Shown one piece after another: positions 1 through 9,547 of a DNA stretch of 59,290 nucleotides. The translations under genes and the position numbers were made by a program. The stretch's first letter is position 1. Every line of letters starts with the position of its first letter. The DNA comes from Enterobacter sp. GTDB lineage: Bacteria > Pseudomonadota > Gammaproteobacteria > Enterobacterales > Enterobacteriaceae. The notes under the pieces were generated by a model, which was given only the letters and a program-made list of their open reading frames with translations, searched no databases and was not told where the DNA came from. Location of the stretch: NCBI GenBank assembly GCA_022649305.1, contig JALCNW010000022.1, positions 1 to 59,290 on the forward strand, written 5' to 3'.

Positions 1-833
1 AGACCCTGGTTGTAAGCGTCAGAACCGATACGGTCGGTGAAGCCCAGAACCACTACAGAACCATCTTTAGGATCCAGGTTGCTCAGCTGGGTGTACAGCT
101 GATCCAGTGCCTGCTGACCTTCTGGTTTCAGGGTAGCTTTGTTGAAGTTGAACAGAACGTCAGACTTCAGAGTGAAGTGCTTGGTCTGTACTTCTGGCGC
201 TGGAGCAGGAGCTGGAGCAACGATTGGTGCTGCATCTTCCTGCTGGCCGAAGCGGTAGGAAACACCTACGCTCAACATGCCGTTGTCAGGACGAACGCCA
301 ACGGTGTTACCGTCGCCGATGTTGTTAACCCACTGGTATTCCAGACGGGTAGCGATATCACGGGTCATTGCCCACTCTACGCCACCAGCGAATACTGGAG
401 AAACGCCAGTGTCGTGGTTGTCGCCAGAGATGCTGTTGCTGGAGTCAGCGCGCCATACCATGCCGCCCAGACGAGTATACACGTCCAGATCGTCAGTTAC
501 TGGGTAACCCAGTTTAGCGGTGAGCTGTACGCCTTGAGCTTTGAATGCGCCGTTAACGTTGTCGCCTTTGTAAGGCATACGACCTAACCAGTCGTAACCC
601 ATTTCAAAACCAACATACGGGTTAACCTGATAGCCACCAAACGCACCTGCACCGAGCTGGCTTTCATGAGTCGGGCCATCGTTGTTCAGGGAGCTGTTGT
701 ACCAGCCAGTGTCGTGGAACTGAGACCAACCCAGTTTACCACCTGCATACCAGGTATTATCTTTCGGAGCGGCCTGCGCTACGGTAGCGAAGCCAGCCAG
801 TGCCACTGCAATCGCGATAGCTGTCTTTTTCAT
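1..833 (-). CDS. ompA: Outer membrane protein A, C-terminal part cut by window edge
   Basis: Reads on the minus strand from ATG at 833 to the window edge, giving about 277 codons of a protein usually near 350 residues. The start [15 protein letters not shown] followed by AQA is a signal peptide. Then comes the eight-stranded beta-barrel ([15 protein letters not shown]), an Ala-Pro hinge ([10 protein letters not shown]) and the beginning of the OmpA-like peptidoglycan-binding domain ([19 protein letters not shown]). OmpA tethers the outer membrane to murein and is a phage and colicin receptor. The missing part lies left of the window. The AAAAA-rich spacer and GAGGCGC just before the ATG match the well-known E. 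coli ompA leader. Confidence 0.97.
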   Translation of the reverse strand, partial: MKKTAIAIAVALAGFATVAQAAPKDNTWYAGGKLGWSQFHDTGWYNSSLNNDGPTHESQLGAGAFGGYQVNPYVGFEMGYDWLGRMPYKGDNVNGAFKAQGVQLTAKLGYPVTDDLDVYTRLGGMVWRADSSNSISGDNHDTGVSPVFAGGVEWAMTRDIATRLEYQWVNNIGDGNTVGVRPDNGMLSVGVSYRFGQQEDAAPIVAPAPAPAPEVQTKHFTLKSDVLFNFNKATLKPEGQQALDQLYTQLSNLDPKDGSVVVLGFTDRIGSDAYNQG

Positions 834-1000
834 TTTTTGCGCCTCGTTATCATCCAAAAATCGCCATGAAGATCTCGTCGAGAAATCACGGTTAAATCCT
901 TCACCGGGGGGCGAGCTCAAACTAGTAACTCTACCGATATCTTCGGCTTAGACCGAGCACCCCTGGCGATGTAAAGTCTACAACGTAGTGGGAAACTTAC
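834..1000 (-). promoter_or_regulatory. ompA 5' leader and promoter region
   Basis: By recalled similarity to the E. coli ompA leader, transcription should begin near 967 (GCCAGGGGTGCTCGG on the minus strand). This gives a leader of about 134 nt. Near its 5' end is a stem-loop, TCGG-TCTAAG-CCGA, equivalent to the leader hairpin known to stabilise ompA mRNA. The segment next to the ATG (GATAACGAGGCGC) holds the ribosome-binding site that small RNAs such as MicA cover in E. coli. The remaining sequence up to sulA shows no convincing gene. Confidence 0.7.
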
Positions 1001-1177
1001 AAGTGTGAACTCCGTCAGGCATATGAAAAAAAAAGTTCCGTATACATACTATTTAACATTTATCGCGCATATTTTATTCAGCAAAATTAACGGAAACCGC
1101 GCCAGACAAGCATTCACGAAGTTTCTGTCAATGGAACTAATGGCGTGTAGCGGTGTCAAAAAAAATTCCAGGAAAAC

Positions 1178-1216
1178 TCTTAATTTCACTCAATGATACA
1201 AATTAGAGTGAATTTT
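1178..1216 (-). terminator. Hairpin at the sulA 3' end
   Basis: AATTTCACTC (1182-1191) and GAGTGAATTT (1206-1215) form a stem spanning the sulA stop codon. On the minus strand a short T-containing run follows it. It is a plausible rho-independent terminator for sulA, though the T tract is weak. Confidence 0.5.
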
Positions 1217-1699
1217 TAGCCCAGACAGGTGTCCTTTGCGAAGAGGATCGAGCCGAACGGGTCTCATAATAATGCCAATCGCGTTACCTTCTTCTGCTGC
1301 TTCTGCCAGGCAAAAATGTTCATCTTCCGTCAAATCTTCTGACAACCAGCCGATCACCACGCTGTAATTTCCGGTGCGTAGCGCACGAATCATTGAATCA
1401 ACAGTATTGCACGGCGCAAGCTGACTAATATGCATCACTTTGGCGAGCGGTAATCCCGCTGACTGAACCCACTCGCGGCTTAATTTTTGTTGCGGCGTTA
1501 ACCAGAGTTGCCAGCGCGATTGCTGACCAAGCTGCTGTAAAAGTGGCAGGAGCAACATTTGCGTCATCATGGGCTGGTCTTCACGATACACCACCTCACT
1601 TATCAACCCGGCTGAAACACGCTCGGGAGCTTTTTGCGAGCCATTGCCTGCGGAAGAAGAAAAAGATGTTGAGCGATTTGCATAGCTTGAAGTGTGCAT
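1190..1699 (-). CDS. sulA: SOS cell division inhibitor SulA
   Basis: The product is 169 residues when started at ATG 1699 ([10 protein letters not shown]), the same length as E. coli SulA; an ATG two codons upstream is also in frame. It is close to E. coli SulA throughout, including the core [28 protein letters not shown] and the C-terminal [11 protein letters not shown] recognised by Lon. SulA binds FtsZ and blocks division during DNA damage. The gene is divergent from sxy and preceded by a LexA box, so it should be SOS-induced. Confidence 0.95.
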   Translation of the reverse strand: MHTSSYANRSTSFSSSAGNGSQKAPERVSAGLISEVVYREDQPMMTQMLLLPLLQQLGQQSRWQLWLTPQQKLSREWVQSAGLPLAKVMHISQLAPCNTVDSMIRALRTGNYSVVIGWLSEDLTEDEHFCLAEAAEEGNAIGIIMRPVRLDPLRKGHLSGLKIHSNLYH

Positions 1700-1721
1700 A
1701 ATCATTCCAGCCCTGTAGTTA

Positions 1722-1737
1722 CTGTATGGATATACAG
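1722..1737. promoter_or_regulatory. LexA box of sulA
   Basis: CTGTATGGATATACAG has the CTGT-N8-ACAG form with an AT-rich centre, a near-consensus LexA operator. It lies 22 bases upstream of the sulA ATG on the minus strand, in the sulA/sxy divergent region. Confidence 0.9.
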
Positions 1738-1917
1738 TAACCCCTGTGCGCCTAAAGATCAACCTCATTTTCGGAAAGCGTCTCGCAAATTTTGTCTGTT
1801 ATTGGCTTGTTCGAAAGATTCATCTTGCCGAGTGGCGATAAGTCACCTATTTTCCTGCTAACGGATCCGGTAGTAAGAAAATATTGTTGTTACTCTATGA
1901 TTTATATGGTGAATATC

Positions 1918-2544
1918 ATGAAAAAGATATCTTATGAACGGATCTATCAATCTCAGGAATACCTCTCGCCACTCGGTGAAATACATCACCGTGCCCTGTT
2001 TGGTGGCTACACATTGGCTGTAGGTGAAGCCGTATTTGCGATGGTATCGGACGGGGAACTCTATCTGCGCGCATGTGAGCAAAGCGCCCAGTACTGTGTC
2101 AGAAATGCTTCTTCTTTTTTAACGCTGGTGAAACGGGGCAGACCCGTTCTGCTGAATTATTACCGTGTGGATGAGGGGCTCTGGCAAAACCATGAAAAGC
2201 TGTTGCAGCTCTCTTCCTTTGCGCTGGAGGCCGCCCGCAAAGAACGTTATCAGCGCCACCAAAGACACCGTCTTAAAGATTTACCCAACCTGACCTTTCA
2301 AATCGAAGTGCTTTTGCTCGACGTCGGTATCACCAACGAAACCACTCTAAGGGTGCTAGGTGCAGAAGAGTGTTGGTTAAAGGTTCGCACGAAAAACCGA
2401 CATCTCAGCATTAAATTGCTTTTCGCACTGGAAGGGGCAATTGAAGGGTTGCATGAAGCCGCGCTCCCGGCTGTCAGACGCCGGGAGCTAACCGAGTGGT
2501 TTAATGCGCTTCCTGCGCTACCTGAGAATCATTCCGATAGGTAG
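1918..2544 (+). CDS. sxy: Competence regulator Sxy (TfoX family)
   Basis: With ATG 1918 the product is 208 residues, matching E. coli Sxy (209). The N-terminal TfoX domain is conserved (SYERIYQSQEYL, FAMVSDGELYLRAC, LNYYRVDE), followed by the C-terminal helical TfoX domain (LKDLPNLTF, LRVLGAEECWL, LEGAIEGLHEAALP). Sxy works with CRP to activate CRP-S promoters of DNA-uptake genes. A longer reading from 1792 exists but has no homology upstream of 1918. The 3' end overlaps convergent yccS by 44 bases. Confidence 0.93.
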   Translation: MKKISYERIYQSQEYLSPLGEIHHRALFGGYTLAVGEAVFAMVSDGELYLRACEQSAQYCVRNASSFLTLVKRGRPVLLNYYRVDEGLWQNHEKLLQLSSFALEAARKERYQRHQRHRLKDLPNLTFQIEVLLLDVGITNETTLRVLGAEECWLKVRTKNRHLSIKLLFALEGAIEGLHEAALPAVRRRELTEWFNALPALPENHSDR

Positions 2545-4663
2545 CGATCTGCTGCTGCAATCGGCAAATCTCAGGCAGCAACGCAACCAGCAGGCCAATT
2601 TGCTGTAGAACAAGTGGAGCTTTGTTATCCGCACCGGGATCAAAATGAGCGATTCGCTGGCTAAGCTCCTCTAACGCGTTCTGCACGCGCGGCTCGTCTG
2701 CGGGGCGGTGATGAAGTGCATCGTCAACGTAGCATACGGCATCATCCAGCAGAGCCAGAATACCCGGGTTGGTCAGCTGCTCGCGATGAGCGCCCAATGT
2801 CGAAATATAGCTGGTGAAAGTATGGTTAAGGCACAGCAGCCGGAAGGCGACTTCACGAATTTCAGCTGTTGCGCGCGGTTCTGTGGACATATTCGATACC
2901 ACCGACGCCAGCTCAGCATCACGATTGTGCGCATCGCGTCTGGCAATGCGATAAGCCAGACGATTGTCACGACCTTGATGATATTGCTCAAGAATGGCGT
3001 CCAGATACCGACAGTTTGCATTAATTGCCAGATCCAAGGCTCGTGGCAGATTGCGAAACCGCCAGTCTGGCCAGATGAAACTCACTGCGGCCCATGCAAT
3101 AGCGCACCCTATTAAAGTATCGATGATGCGTGGTAATGCCACTTCGAACCCTTCACCCAGCAGGTTAAAGCACAGCAGAACCAGCAGGGTAATGAACATG
3201 GTGGCGTGCGCATACTGAACGTGGCGAAATGCAAAGAAAAGCACGCCAGTAATCACGATAAGTATCAATTGCCCTTCAATAGATGGCACGAAATACAACA
3301 CCGGTAATCCGATAGCCACGCCCACCAGCGTGCCGATCACCCGCAGAGCAAGTCGATGACGAGTTGCGTTATAGTTCGGCTGGCATACAAACAGGCTGGT
3401 CAACAAAATCCAGTAGCCATGTTGTAGCCCAGTGATTTGGATAAATGCGTATCCCACACAAAGCACGGCGGACATTCTTACGGCATGGCGAAACAGCGCT
3501 GATTCCGGCGTAAAGTTACGACTCAGGCGCAGCCACATATCGGCAAAGCCATTTAGACTATCGTCAGCAAGCAGGTGCTCGGTATCGTGCCCCGGTATTG
3601 TCAACGCTTGTTCAGACTGGATAGTCGCAAGCTGCGCATCAATTGCCCGCAGGTTGTTAAGTAAAAAACCCAGCGCTTTCATCTGCTCTGGCGATGTTCC
3701 GCTGGCCTGAACGCGATCGAGCGCCGCGTCAAGATGGCTAAAAGCACGCTCAAAACGCGGGTCGTGCTGATAAGGGGTCCGCAGCAGAATTGACCGTGCT
3801 AAGTGCTGGCAGGCCTGGGATTGCATCGAAAGCAGCCGCTGAAAACGGAACATAACATCACTGTAGCGAAACTTTTCGCGCAGCGCGGCGTACTGAATAT
3901 GCGATGAACTGGCCCGCTCATGAATATCCTGAGCGACAAAATAGTAGTGTAACGTTTGCCGGGTTCCACGCTGTCCACGATCTCCACGCAGGCGAGTGAG
4001 AAGTGAGGCTTTGGTCTGGTTGAGCGTGGCCACTAGTTGGCCATTTGCCAGCGCCAGATCGTAAAGCGGTGCCTGGCTCTCTTCTTCAATGTCAGGATCG
4101 AACAGCCGGGACTTTAGTTCAAGATAGTGCGCAAGCTGTTCGTAACTGCGCGCGAGGTTGTCCTGCAACGGGCGAATGGGGAAAATGAGATGCCCCGTCA
4201 GCGTCAGCGCGTTGTACCAGATAGCGCCAAGCAGCAGCAATACCGGCTGCTGATACCACTGGTCATAAAGTGAAACGCCGAGCATGGTATAAATGGCGAT
4301 GAGCAGCGCGCCAAAGGCAATGGTTGCGTAGCGCTGCCCCAGCCCACCTAGCAGGATAAAACCGGTGGTGGAGACCATCAATCCCAGCGCAAAAAACCAG
4401 GGCCATGGGAACAACAGTTCCACCGACGCTGAGGCAATAAAAAAGCACACCAGCGTGATAACCAAATTGCGCAGGCGTCCCGCCAGACGATCGTCGAGAT
4501 CGGCAAGCGCGCCGGCCACCACGCCAAGGGTGAGCGGGATCGTCAACTTCACATCACCCAGCCACCATGGTAGAGCCGTTGAGCCGCAAAGCGCGATAAA
4601 AATCCTGACGTTATAGAGCCAGGTGCTGTTCCATGTATATCTGCGAAGCAGTGGGCTTAGCAT
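2501..4663 (-). CDS. yccS: FUSC-family inner membrane protein YccS
   Basis: 720 residues, the usual length. There are two blocks of hydrophobic helices (about residues 10-145 and 400-510), each followed by a soluble helical region, as in the FUSC/YccS-like efflux family. The second block contains HGYWILLTSLFVCQPNYNATRHR and the motif RVIGTLVG typical of the family. The true substrate is unknown. The start MLSPLLRRYTWNS agrees with E. coli YccS. It sits 19 bases downstream of yccF on the same strand and probably shares its transcript. Confidence 0.9.
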   Translation of the reverse strand: MLSPLLRRYTWNSTWLYNVRIFIALCGSTALPWWLGDVKLTIPLTLGVVAGALADLDDRLAGRLRNLVITLVCFFIASASVELLFPWPWFFALGLMVSTTGFILLGGLGQRYATIAFGALLIAIYTMLGVSLYDQWYQQPVLLLLGAIWYNALTLTGHLIFPIRPLQDNLARSYEQLAHYLELKSRLFDPDIEEESQAPLYDLALANGQLVATLNQTKASLLTRLRGDRGQRGTRQTLHYYFVAQDIHERASSSHIQYAALREKFRYSDVMFRFQRLLSMQSQACQHLARSILLRTPYQHDPRFERAFSHLDAALDRVQASGTSPEQMKALGFLLNNLRAIDAQLATIQSEQALTIPGHDTEHLLADDSLNGFADMWLRLSRNFTPESALFRHAVRMSAVLCVGYAFIQITGLQHGYWILLTSLFVCQPNYNATRHRLALRVIGTLVGVAIGLPVLYFVPSIEGQLILIVITGVLFFAFRHVQYAHATMFITLLVLLCFNLLGEGFEVALPRIIDTLIGCAIAWAAVSFIWPDWRFRNLPRALDLAINANCRYLDAILEQYHQGRDNRLAYRIARRDAHNRDAELASVVSNMSTEPRATAEIREVAFRLLCLNHTFTSYISTLGAHREQLTNPGILALLDDAVCYVDDALHHRPADEPRVQNALEELSQRIAHFDPGADNKAPLVLQQIGLLVALLPEICRLQQQIATYRNDSQVAQEAH

Positions 4664-4682
4664 GGGCGCTGCCTGTCCTTAT

Positions 4683-5129
4683 TTACTGAAAACGTCTACG
4701 GGCGTTTGCTTCACGTGCGGCCTGGGCAACTTCAACCGGAACCACTCGGCGACCAACAGGCCACAGGGCAATAGCCGCGATTTTGAAGTTAGCAATTCCG
4801 ACCGGGATGCCGATAATGGTAATACACTGCGTTACGCCCGCGACAATATGCATCAGGCACAGCCACCAGCCGAAGAAAACAAGCCATAAGATATTCAGTA
4901 AGGTCCCTCCCGTGTTCATCAGGATATTTTTGTTACCGGGATTCAGTTCATTGACATGAACCGCTTCATTACCGTAGGGGATCAGGGAAAGTTTGGTGAT
5001 TTCCCAACAGGAGCGCGTAAGTGGCAGCGTGAAGATAAAGACAATGCTCACCAGTGTGGCAAAAAGCCAGGCAAACGTGGTGGCAAAACCGCCAAGGACA
5101 AAATTCAAAATATTCAGTACGGTACGCAT
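4683..5129 (-). CDS. yccF: YccF-domain inner membrane protein
   Basis: 148 residues with four hydrophobic segments and the two YccF repeats: NILNFVLGGFATTFAWL near the N terminus and NILWLVFFGWWLCLMH in the middle, each followed by a conserved Ile-Pro or Pro-Tyr-Gly turn (SLIPYG, IGIPVG). Length and sequence match E. coli YccF. The function is unknown. It is the first gene of a yccF-yccS pair and is divergent from helD. Confidence 0.92.
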   Translation of the reverse strand: MRTVLNILNFVLGGFATTFAWLFATLVSIVFIFTLPLTRSCWEITKLSLIPYGNEAVHVNELNPGNKNILMNTGGTLLNILWLVFFGWWLCLMHIVAGVTQCITIIGIPVGIANFKIAAIALWPVGRRVVPVEVAQAAREANARRRFQ

Positions 5130-5252
5130 AAACCCTCACTTCCTTTCGATATGATCAAAGCTTGATGATTGTAACGTTTTTTTAGGCTGGAGCACCTGAA
5201 AACTGGCGGTTAAACTAGTAAGCAAATTATCACCTCGTGGATTGGGCTGGAC

Positions 5253-7307
5253 ATGGAACTAAAAGCAACATCATTAGGCAAACGCCTGGCGCAACATCCG
5301 TATGATAAGGTCGTCCTGCTCAACGCCGGAGTTAAAGTCTCAGGCGAGCGTCACGAATACCTCATTCCGTTTAATCAGATGCTGGCGGTCCATTGCAAAC
5401 GAGGTCTGGTATGGGGCGAACTGGAGTTCGTGCTACCCGACGAAAAAGTGGTTCGCCTGCATGGTACGGAGTGGGCAGAAACACAGCGCTTCCATCACCA
5501 TTTAAACGCGCTTTGGCAGCAGTGGAGCGCGGAGATGAGCCAGGTTGCCGAGCAGGTTTTGGCGCGTGTGCTGGCTGATATCGCGCAAAGCGATCGGCAA
5601 AAAAGCTGGCTAACGCGTGCTCAGACTGCCGGGATGCAGCAGCGCATCCAGCAGGCGTTAAGTGCGCTGCCGTTTCCTGCCTCCCGCCTTGAGGAGTTTG
5701 AAAACTGTCGTGAAGCCTGGCATCAGTGCAAGGCGTGGTTAACTGATATCGATAAAAGCAGGTTGGCTCATAACCAGGCCTGGACCGATGAGATGTTGGC
5801 CAAACATGCGGACTTTTTCAGTCAGATTGAATCCTCACCGCTAAATCCTGCGCAGGCGCGTGCGGTGGTTAACGGGGAGCAATCACTGCTCGTGCTCGCA
5901 GGGGCGGGGAGCGGTAAAACCTCGGTGCTGGTTGCCCGCGCTGGCTGGCTTCTTGCCAGAGGAGACGCCACTGCCGAGCAGATTTTACTGCTGGCTTTTG
6001 GTCGCAAAGCGGCGCAAGAGATGGACGAACGCATTCAGGAACGGCTGCATACGCAAGATGTCAGCGCAAGAACCTTCCATGCGCTGGCACTGCATATTAT
6101 TCAGCAGGGTAGCAAGAAAGCCCCGGTGATTAGCAAGCTGGAAAATGACGCTCAGGCCCGACATTCGCTGTTTATCCAGACATGGCAACAGCAATGCACC
6201 GAGAAAAAAGCGCAGGCAAAAGGGTGGCGGCAGTGGCTGGAAGAAGAGTTGAACTGGAGCGTACCGGAAGGCAGCTTCTGGCAGGATGAAAAGTTGGCCC
6301 GACGACTTGGCTCGCGCCTTGATCGATGGGTCAGCCTGATGCGCACCCACGGCGGTTCGCAGGCCGAGATGATTGACGCCGCGCCCGAAGAGATACGAAC
6401 GCTGTTTTCAAAACGCGTCAAATTAATGGCCCCACTGTTAAAGGCCTGGAAAACGGCGCTTAAAGAAGAAAACGCTGTCGATTTCTCCGGGCTGATCCAT
6501 CAAGCCATTATCATCCTGGAGAAGGGGCGGTTTGTCAGCCCGTGGAAGCATATTCTGGTCGATGAATTTCAGGATATCTCCCCACAGCGAGCCGCGCTGC
6601 TGGCGGCGTTGCGGGCGCAAAATAAGCATACCTCGCTCTTTGCTGTGGGTGATGACTGGCAGGCCATTTATCGCTTTAGCGGCGCGCAGCTTTCATTGAC
6701 GACCGCCTTCCATCACTACTTCGGCGAGGGCGACCGTAGCGATCTTGATACGACCTATCGCTTTAATTCCCGTATTGGGGAAATCGCCAACCGCTTTATT
6801 CAGCAGAATCCACATCAGCTCGTAAAACCGCTGAATAGCCTCACTACCGGCGATAAAAAAGCGGTAACGCTTTTACCAGAGGATCAGCTAGAGCCGCTGC
6901 TCGATAAACTCAGTGGTTTCGTAAAATCAGAAGAGCGCATTCTGGTGCTGGCGCGCTACCATCATCTTAAACCCGTAATACTGGAAAAAGCGGCGACACG
7001 CTGGCCGAAGCTGAAACTGGATTTTATGACGATTCACGCCAGCAAGGGACAACAGGCCGACTATGTGATAGTGGTTGGCTTACAGGATGGAAATGACGGA
7101 TTCCCGGCGCAGGCTCGGGAGTCGGTCATGGAGCAAGCGTTGTTGCCGGTGCCGGAAGATTTTCCGGATGCTGAAGAGCGACGCCTGCTTTATGTGGCCA
7201 TCACGCGCGCCCGTCATCGTGTCTGGCTTCTCTTTAATAAGAATGAGCCTTCTTTGTTTGTTGATGCGCTAAGAGAGCTTGACGTGCCGATGCTGAGAAA
7301 ACCGTAG
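5253..7307 (+). CDS. helD: DNA helicase IV
   Basis: 684 residues, equal to E. coli HelD, a superfamily I (UvrD/Rep-like) 3'-5' helicase. The N-terminal 200 residues are the HelD-specific extension. Motif I is GAGSGKT at about residues 216-222, motif II is DEFQD near 437, motif III is VGDDWQAIYRFSGA, and motif VI is YVAITRARHRV near 646. All ATPase motifs appear intact. It stands alone, transcribed away from yccF and towards mgsA. Confidence 0.96.
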   Translation: MELKATSLGKRLAQHPYDKVVLLNAGVKVSGERHEYLIPFNQMLAVHCKRGLVWGELEFVLPDEKVVRLHGTEWAETQRFHHHLNALWQQWSAEMSQVAEQVLARVLADIAQSDRQKSWLTRAQTAGMQQRIQQALSALPFPASRLEEFENCREAWHQCKAWLTDIDKSRLAHNQAWTDEMLAKHADFFSQIESSPLNPAQARAVVNGEQSLLVLAGAGSGKTSVLVARAGWLLARGDATAEQILLLAFGRKAAQEMDERIQERLHTQDVSARTFHALALHIIQQGSKKAPVISKLENDAQARHSLFIQTWQQQCTEKKAQAKGWRQWLEEELNWSVPEGSFWQDEKLARRLGSRLDRWVSLMRTHGGSQAEMIDAAPEEIRTLFSKRVKLMAPLLKAWKTALKEENAVDFSGLIHQAIIILEKGRFVSPWKHILVDEFQDISPQRAALLAALRAQNKHTSLFAVGDDWQAIYRFSGAQLSLTTAFHHYFGEGDRSDLDTTYRFNSRIGEIANRFIQQNPHQLVKPLNSLTTGDKKAVTLLPEDQLEPLLDKLSGFVKSEERILVLARYHHLKPVILEKAATRWPKLKLDFMTIHASKGQQADYVIVVGLQDGNDGFPAQARESVMEQALLPVPEDFPDAEERRLLYVAITRARHRVWLLFNKNEPSLFVDALRELDVPMLRKP

Positions 7308-7316
7308 TAAATGCAT

Positions 7317-7337
7317 GCCGGGTGGGATGCACCCGGC
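7317..7337. repeat. REP-like hairpin between helD and mgsA
   Basis: GCCGGGTG and CACCCGGC form a perfect 8-bp stem around GGATG, between the convergent helD and mgsA genes. The GCCGGGTGG start resembles enterobacterial REP elements. There is no T tract, so it is more likely an mRNA 3'-end stabiliser than a simple terminator. Confidence 0.6.
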
Positions 7338-7344
7338 GACACTG

Positions 7345-7803
7345 TTACTTCAAACGTTCAGCCAGGTAACGTGGGTAATCCGGAATTAAGATCTCAACCT
7401 GCTGGTTAAAATGCGGCGACTCGATAATAAAGTCAGCGGTGGAGAGGTTGGTCGCAACCGGAATATTCCACACCGTGGCGAGGCGTAGCAGGGCTTTTAC
7501 ATCGGGATCGTGAGGGACGGCATTGAGCGGATCCCAAAAGAAAATCAGTACATCAATTTTCCCTTCTGAAATCTTTGCCCCTACTTGCTGATCGCCACCC
7601 AGCGGGCCGCTGAGCATCGCATTGACCTCAAGCCCGGTTTCACGATGAATTAAATTCCCGGTGGTGCCCGTGGCGGAAAGTTCGTGCTTTTCCAGCAAAG
7701 CCTGATGGCGCTGGACCCAGCTAAGCAGCATTTTTTTGCAGTGATCGTGCGCTACCAGCGCAATATGCTTGCGTTCAGGCAGTGAGCGTGTCGTCAGTTC
7801 CAT
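7345..7803 (-). CDS. mgsA: Methylglyoxal synthase
   Basis: 152 residues, full length. It converts dihydroxyacetone phosphate to methylglyoxal and phosphate, a bypass of lower glycolysis when phosphate is low. Visible family features are [11 protein letters not shown] near the N terminus (catalytic His), TGTTGNL in the phosphate-binding region, GPLGGDQQ with the catalytic Asp, and FFWDPL. It converges on helD. Confidence 0.96.
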   Translation of the reverse strand: MELTTRSLPERKHIALVAHDHCKKMLLSWVQRHQALLEKHELSATGTTGNLIHRETGLEVNAMLSGPLGGDQQVGAKISEGKIDVLIFFWDPLNAVPHDPDVKALLRLATVWNIPVATNLSTADFIIESPHFNQQVEILIPDYPRYLAERLK

Positions 7804-7883
7804 AATCTTTTCCGTCAGGTTAACTGGCTACAAGATGACTGGAAGCGTTTGACGCTGCAAGAGAAAGGGTAAAAAAATGCGGC

Positions 7884-8546
7884 TCAGGACGAAGGTTGTT
7901 GCTTCGCCCACTGTAGAAAACGCGTTCGGGTATCGGGATCGGCCTGCTGAAACCAGAATTTCAGGCGTTGTTCGGTGAGCGTCTGGGATTGAGGAGGGAT
8001 CACATCCAGCTCCGATACGCCTGACAACAGCGTGCTGTCATCTGCCATCATGGTGGCAAAACCCGGTAATGAAGCGCTTTTACCCGCCTTGTTGTAACGC
8101 TCGGTATCGGCTTCGTAATCAGTGCCTTTCGGGCTTTTGGTCAGGGCCAGAATATCCAGCTTTACCGGTATCGGCATGGCATCGCCATCCAGCAATTCCA
8201 TATGGGGTGATGACTCAAACGTCTCAGACTCCTTTTCCGTTTCAAGCCTCGGAAGATTAAAATTAACCTGACTGATTTTTTGCGTGTTAAAACTCAACAC
8301 CAGTGGTGGGGAGATATAGAGACGTTGCTCATGATTTGACAGGCGAATATTTTTTTCTACGCGAAAAACAATCTGGTGTGGCCCGTTATCGAGCTCAATG
8401 CTGTCTGCGCCGCGCAGTAGCGAGCTGGACACCTTTTTGCCATCAAGAACCAGCAGATCAATATCCGTTGATAGCCGAAGCGTAGTGGCATACACGCAAA
8501 CCGGCATCACTAACGCAATCAAAGCAGAGGCAATGCCGGTCTTCAT
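7884..8546 (-). CDS. yccT: Periplasmic curli regulator YccT/CsgI (DUF2057)
   Basis: 220 residues, matching E. coli YccT. It has a clear Sec signal peptide ([20 protein letters not shown]) and a DUF2057 domain ([33 protein letters not shown]). In E. coli the protein, also named CsgI, inhibits extracellular CsgA polymerisation in the periplasm. It is monocistronic on the minus strand and divergent from yccU. Confidence 0.88.
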   Translation of the reverse strand: MKTGIASALIALVMPVCVYATTLRLSTDIDLLVLDGKKVSSSLLRGADSIELDNGPHQIVFRVEKNIRLSNHEQRLYISPPLVLSFNTQKISQVNFNLPRLETEKESETFESSPHMELLDGDAMPIPVKLDILALTKSPKGTDYEADTERYNKAGKSASLPGFATMMADDSTLLSGVSELDVIPPQSQTLTEQRLKFWFQQADPDTRTRFLQWAKQQPSS

Positions 8547-8718
8547 AGGGCGCTCCTGTCGAAAATATCTTCGTTGTAATTATGTATCTAAATTTTTCGA
8601 TTAACACGTTTACTAACATATAGACATGTTCCGACAGTTTGCCCTCATACAGATGCATGGGTTGAATGGTTGACTGCTGCTCTTTGGCGTACACTTTTAA
8701 AAAACCAGGAGAAACATG

Positions 8719-9132
8719 ATGAAAGACAGCGATATTATCGACATTCTCACCTCGACGCGCACCATTGCGCTGGTGGGGGCAAGCGATAAACCCGATCGTC
8801 CAAGCTATCGGGTGATGAAATATCTTCTTGATCAGGGTTATCACGTTATTCCCGTTTCGCCAAAGGTGGCCGGTAAGACGTTACTGGGGCAGCAAGGTTA
8901 TGCCTCCCTAGGAGAGATTCCTGAAAAAGTGGATATGGTGGATGTGTTTCGTAATTCTGAAGCGGCGTGGGGCGTGGCGCAGGATGCTATCGCCATTGGC
9001 GCGAAGACGTTGTGGATGCAGCTTGGCGTGATTAACGAGCAGGCAGCTGTGCTCGCCGGAGAAGCAGGGTTAAACGTGGTAATGGATCGTTGTCCGGCTA
9101 TCGATATTCCACGCTTAGGTCTGGCCAAGTGA
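8719..9132 (+). CDS. yccU: CoA-binding domain protein YccU
   Basis: 137 residues from the second of two adjacent ATGs; the first is at 8716 and AGGAG lies just upstream of both. It is a small Rossmann-fold CoA-binding protein with IALVGASDKPDRPSYRVMKYL at the nucleotide-binding end and VMDRCPAIDIPRL at the C terminus. It is nearly identical to E. coli YccU, and its physiological role is unknown. Confidence 0.92.
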   Translation: MKDSDIIDILTSTRTIALVGASDKPDRPSYRVMKYLLDQGYHVIPVSPKVAGKTLLGQQGYASLGEIPEKVDMVDVFRNSEAAWGVAQDAIAIGAKTLWMQLGVINEQAAVLAGEAGLNVVMDRCPAIDIPRLGLAK

Positions 9133-9136
9133 AAAA

Positions 9137-9166
9137 AGCAAAAAGCCCGATATCGGGCTTTTTAGT
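9137..9166. terminator. Bidirectional terminator between yccU and hspQ
   Basis: The stem AAAAAGCCCGA / TCGGGCTTTTT (9140-9163) is a perfect palindrome with A and T tracts on both sides. It can stop both yccU (plus) and hspQ (minus), which converge here. Confidence 0.88.
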
Positions 9167-9169
9167 AAG

Positions 9170-9487
9170 TCAGTTCCGCAGACGCGGCGCCTGCAGCTGT
9201 TTGCGGATAGTTTGCGCGAGCTCATCCATAGACGGTTGTTCCGGATGCTCATCCTGCGGTTCGCTACTGAGCTGCACTTCGGCAAGATAGGTGTGAACAG
9301 GTTGACCATCGTCATCTTCCATCACCACATGATACCAGGGCGCGGTGCGCAGCTCTGCGTTCACCGCCAGCTCATCTGCTGACGGTTCCTCCAGGGAGTA
9401 TTCCGGGTCGATATCCACGACCACTCCCAGAAAACCTAACAGGGAATGGCGGACCTGCTGGCCGATACCGTATTTGCTGGCAATCAT
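9170..9487 (-). CDS. hspQ: Heat shock protein HspQ
   Basis: 105 residues from ATG 9487, which has GGAGG seven bases upstream; a GTG two codons earlier is also in frame. It matches E. coli HspQ (YccV-like domain): [40 protein letters not shown] and a conserved C-terminal [20 protein letters not shown]. It acts as a Lon specificity factor and affects DnaA stability. Confidence 0.94.
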   Translation of the reverse strand: MIASKYGIGQQVRHSLLGFLGVVVDIDPEYSLEEPSADELAVNAELRTAPWYHVVMEDDDGQPVHTYLAEVQLSSEPQDEHPEQPSMDELAQTIRKQLQAPRLRN

Positions 9488-9547
9488 TGTCACCTCCCGA
9501 GAATCTTTACTGACACAAGATGTGAGGGCAATATTCCACTTTTCAAG

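Noticed and set aside
1755..1800. CRP-S site for sxy autoregulation
   Set aside because: TTTTCGGAAAGCGTCTCGCA has one good half (TCGCA) but the other half and spacing do not fit the TGCGA-N6-TCGCA pattern.
1792..1917. N-terminal extension of Sxy by 42 codons
   Set aside because: The extension has no similarity to Sxy; ATG 1918 gives the family length.
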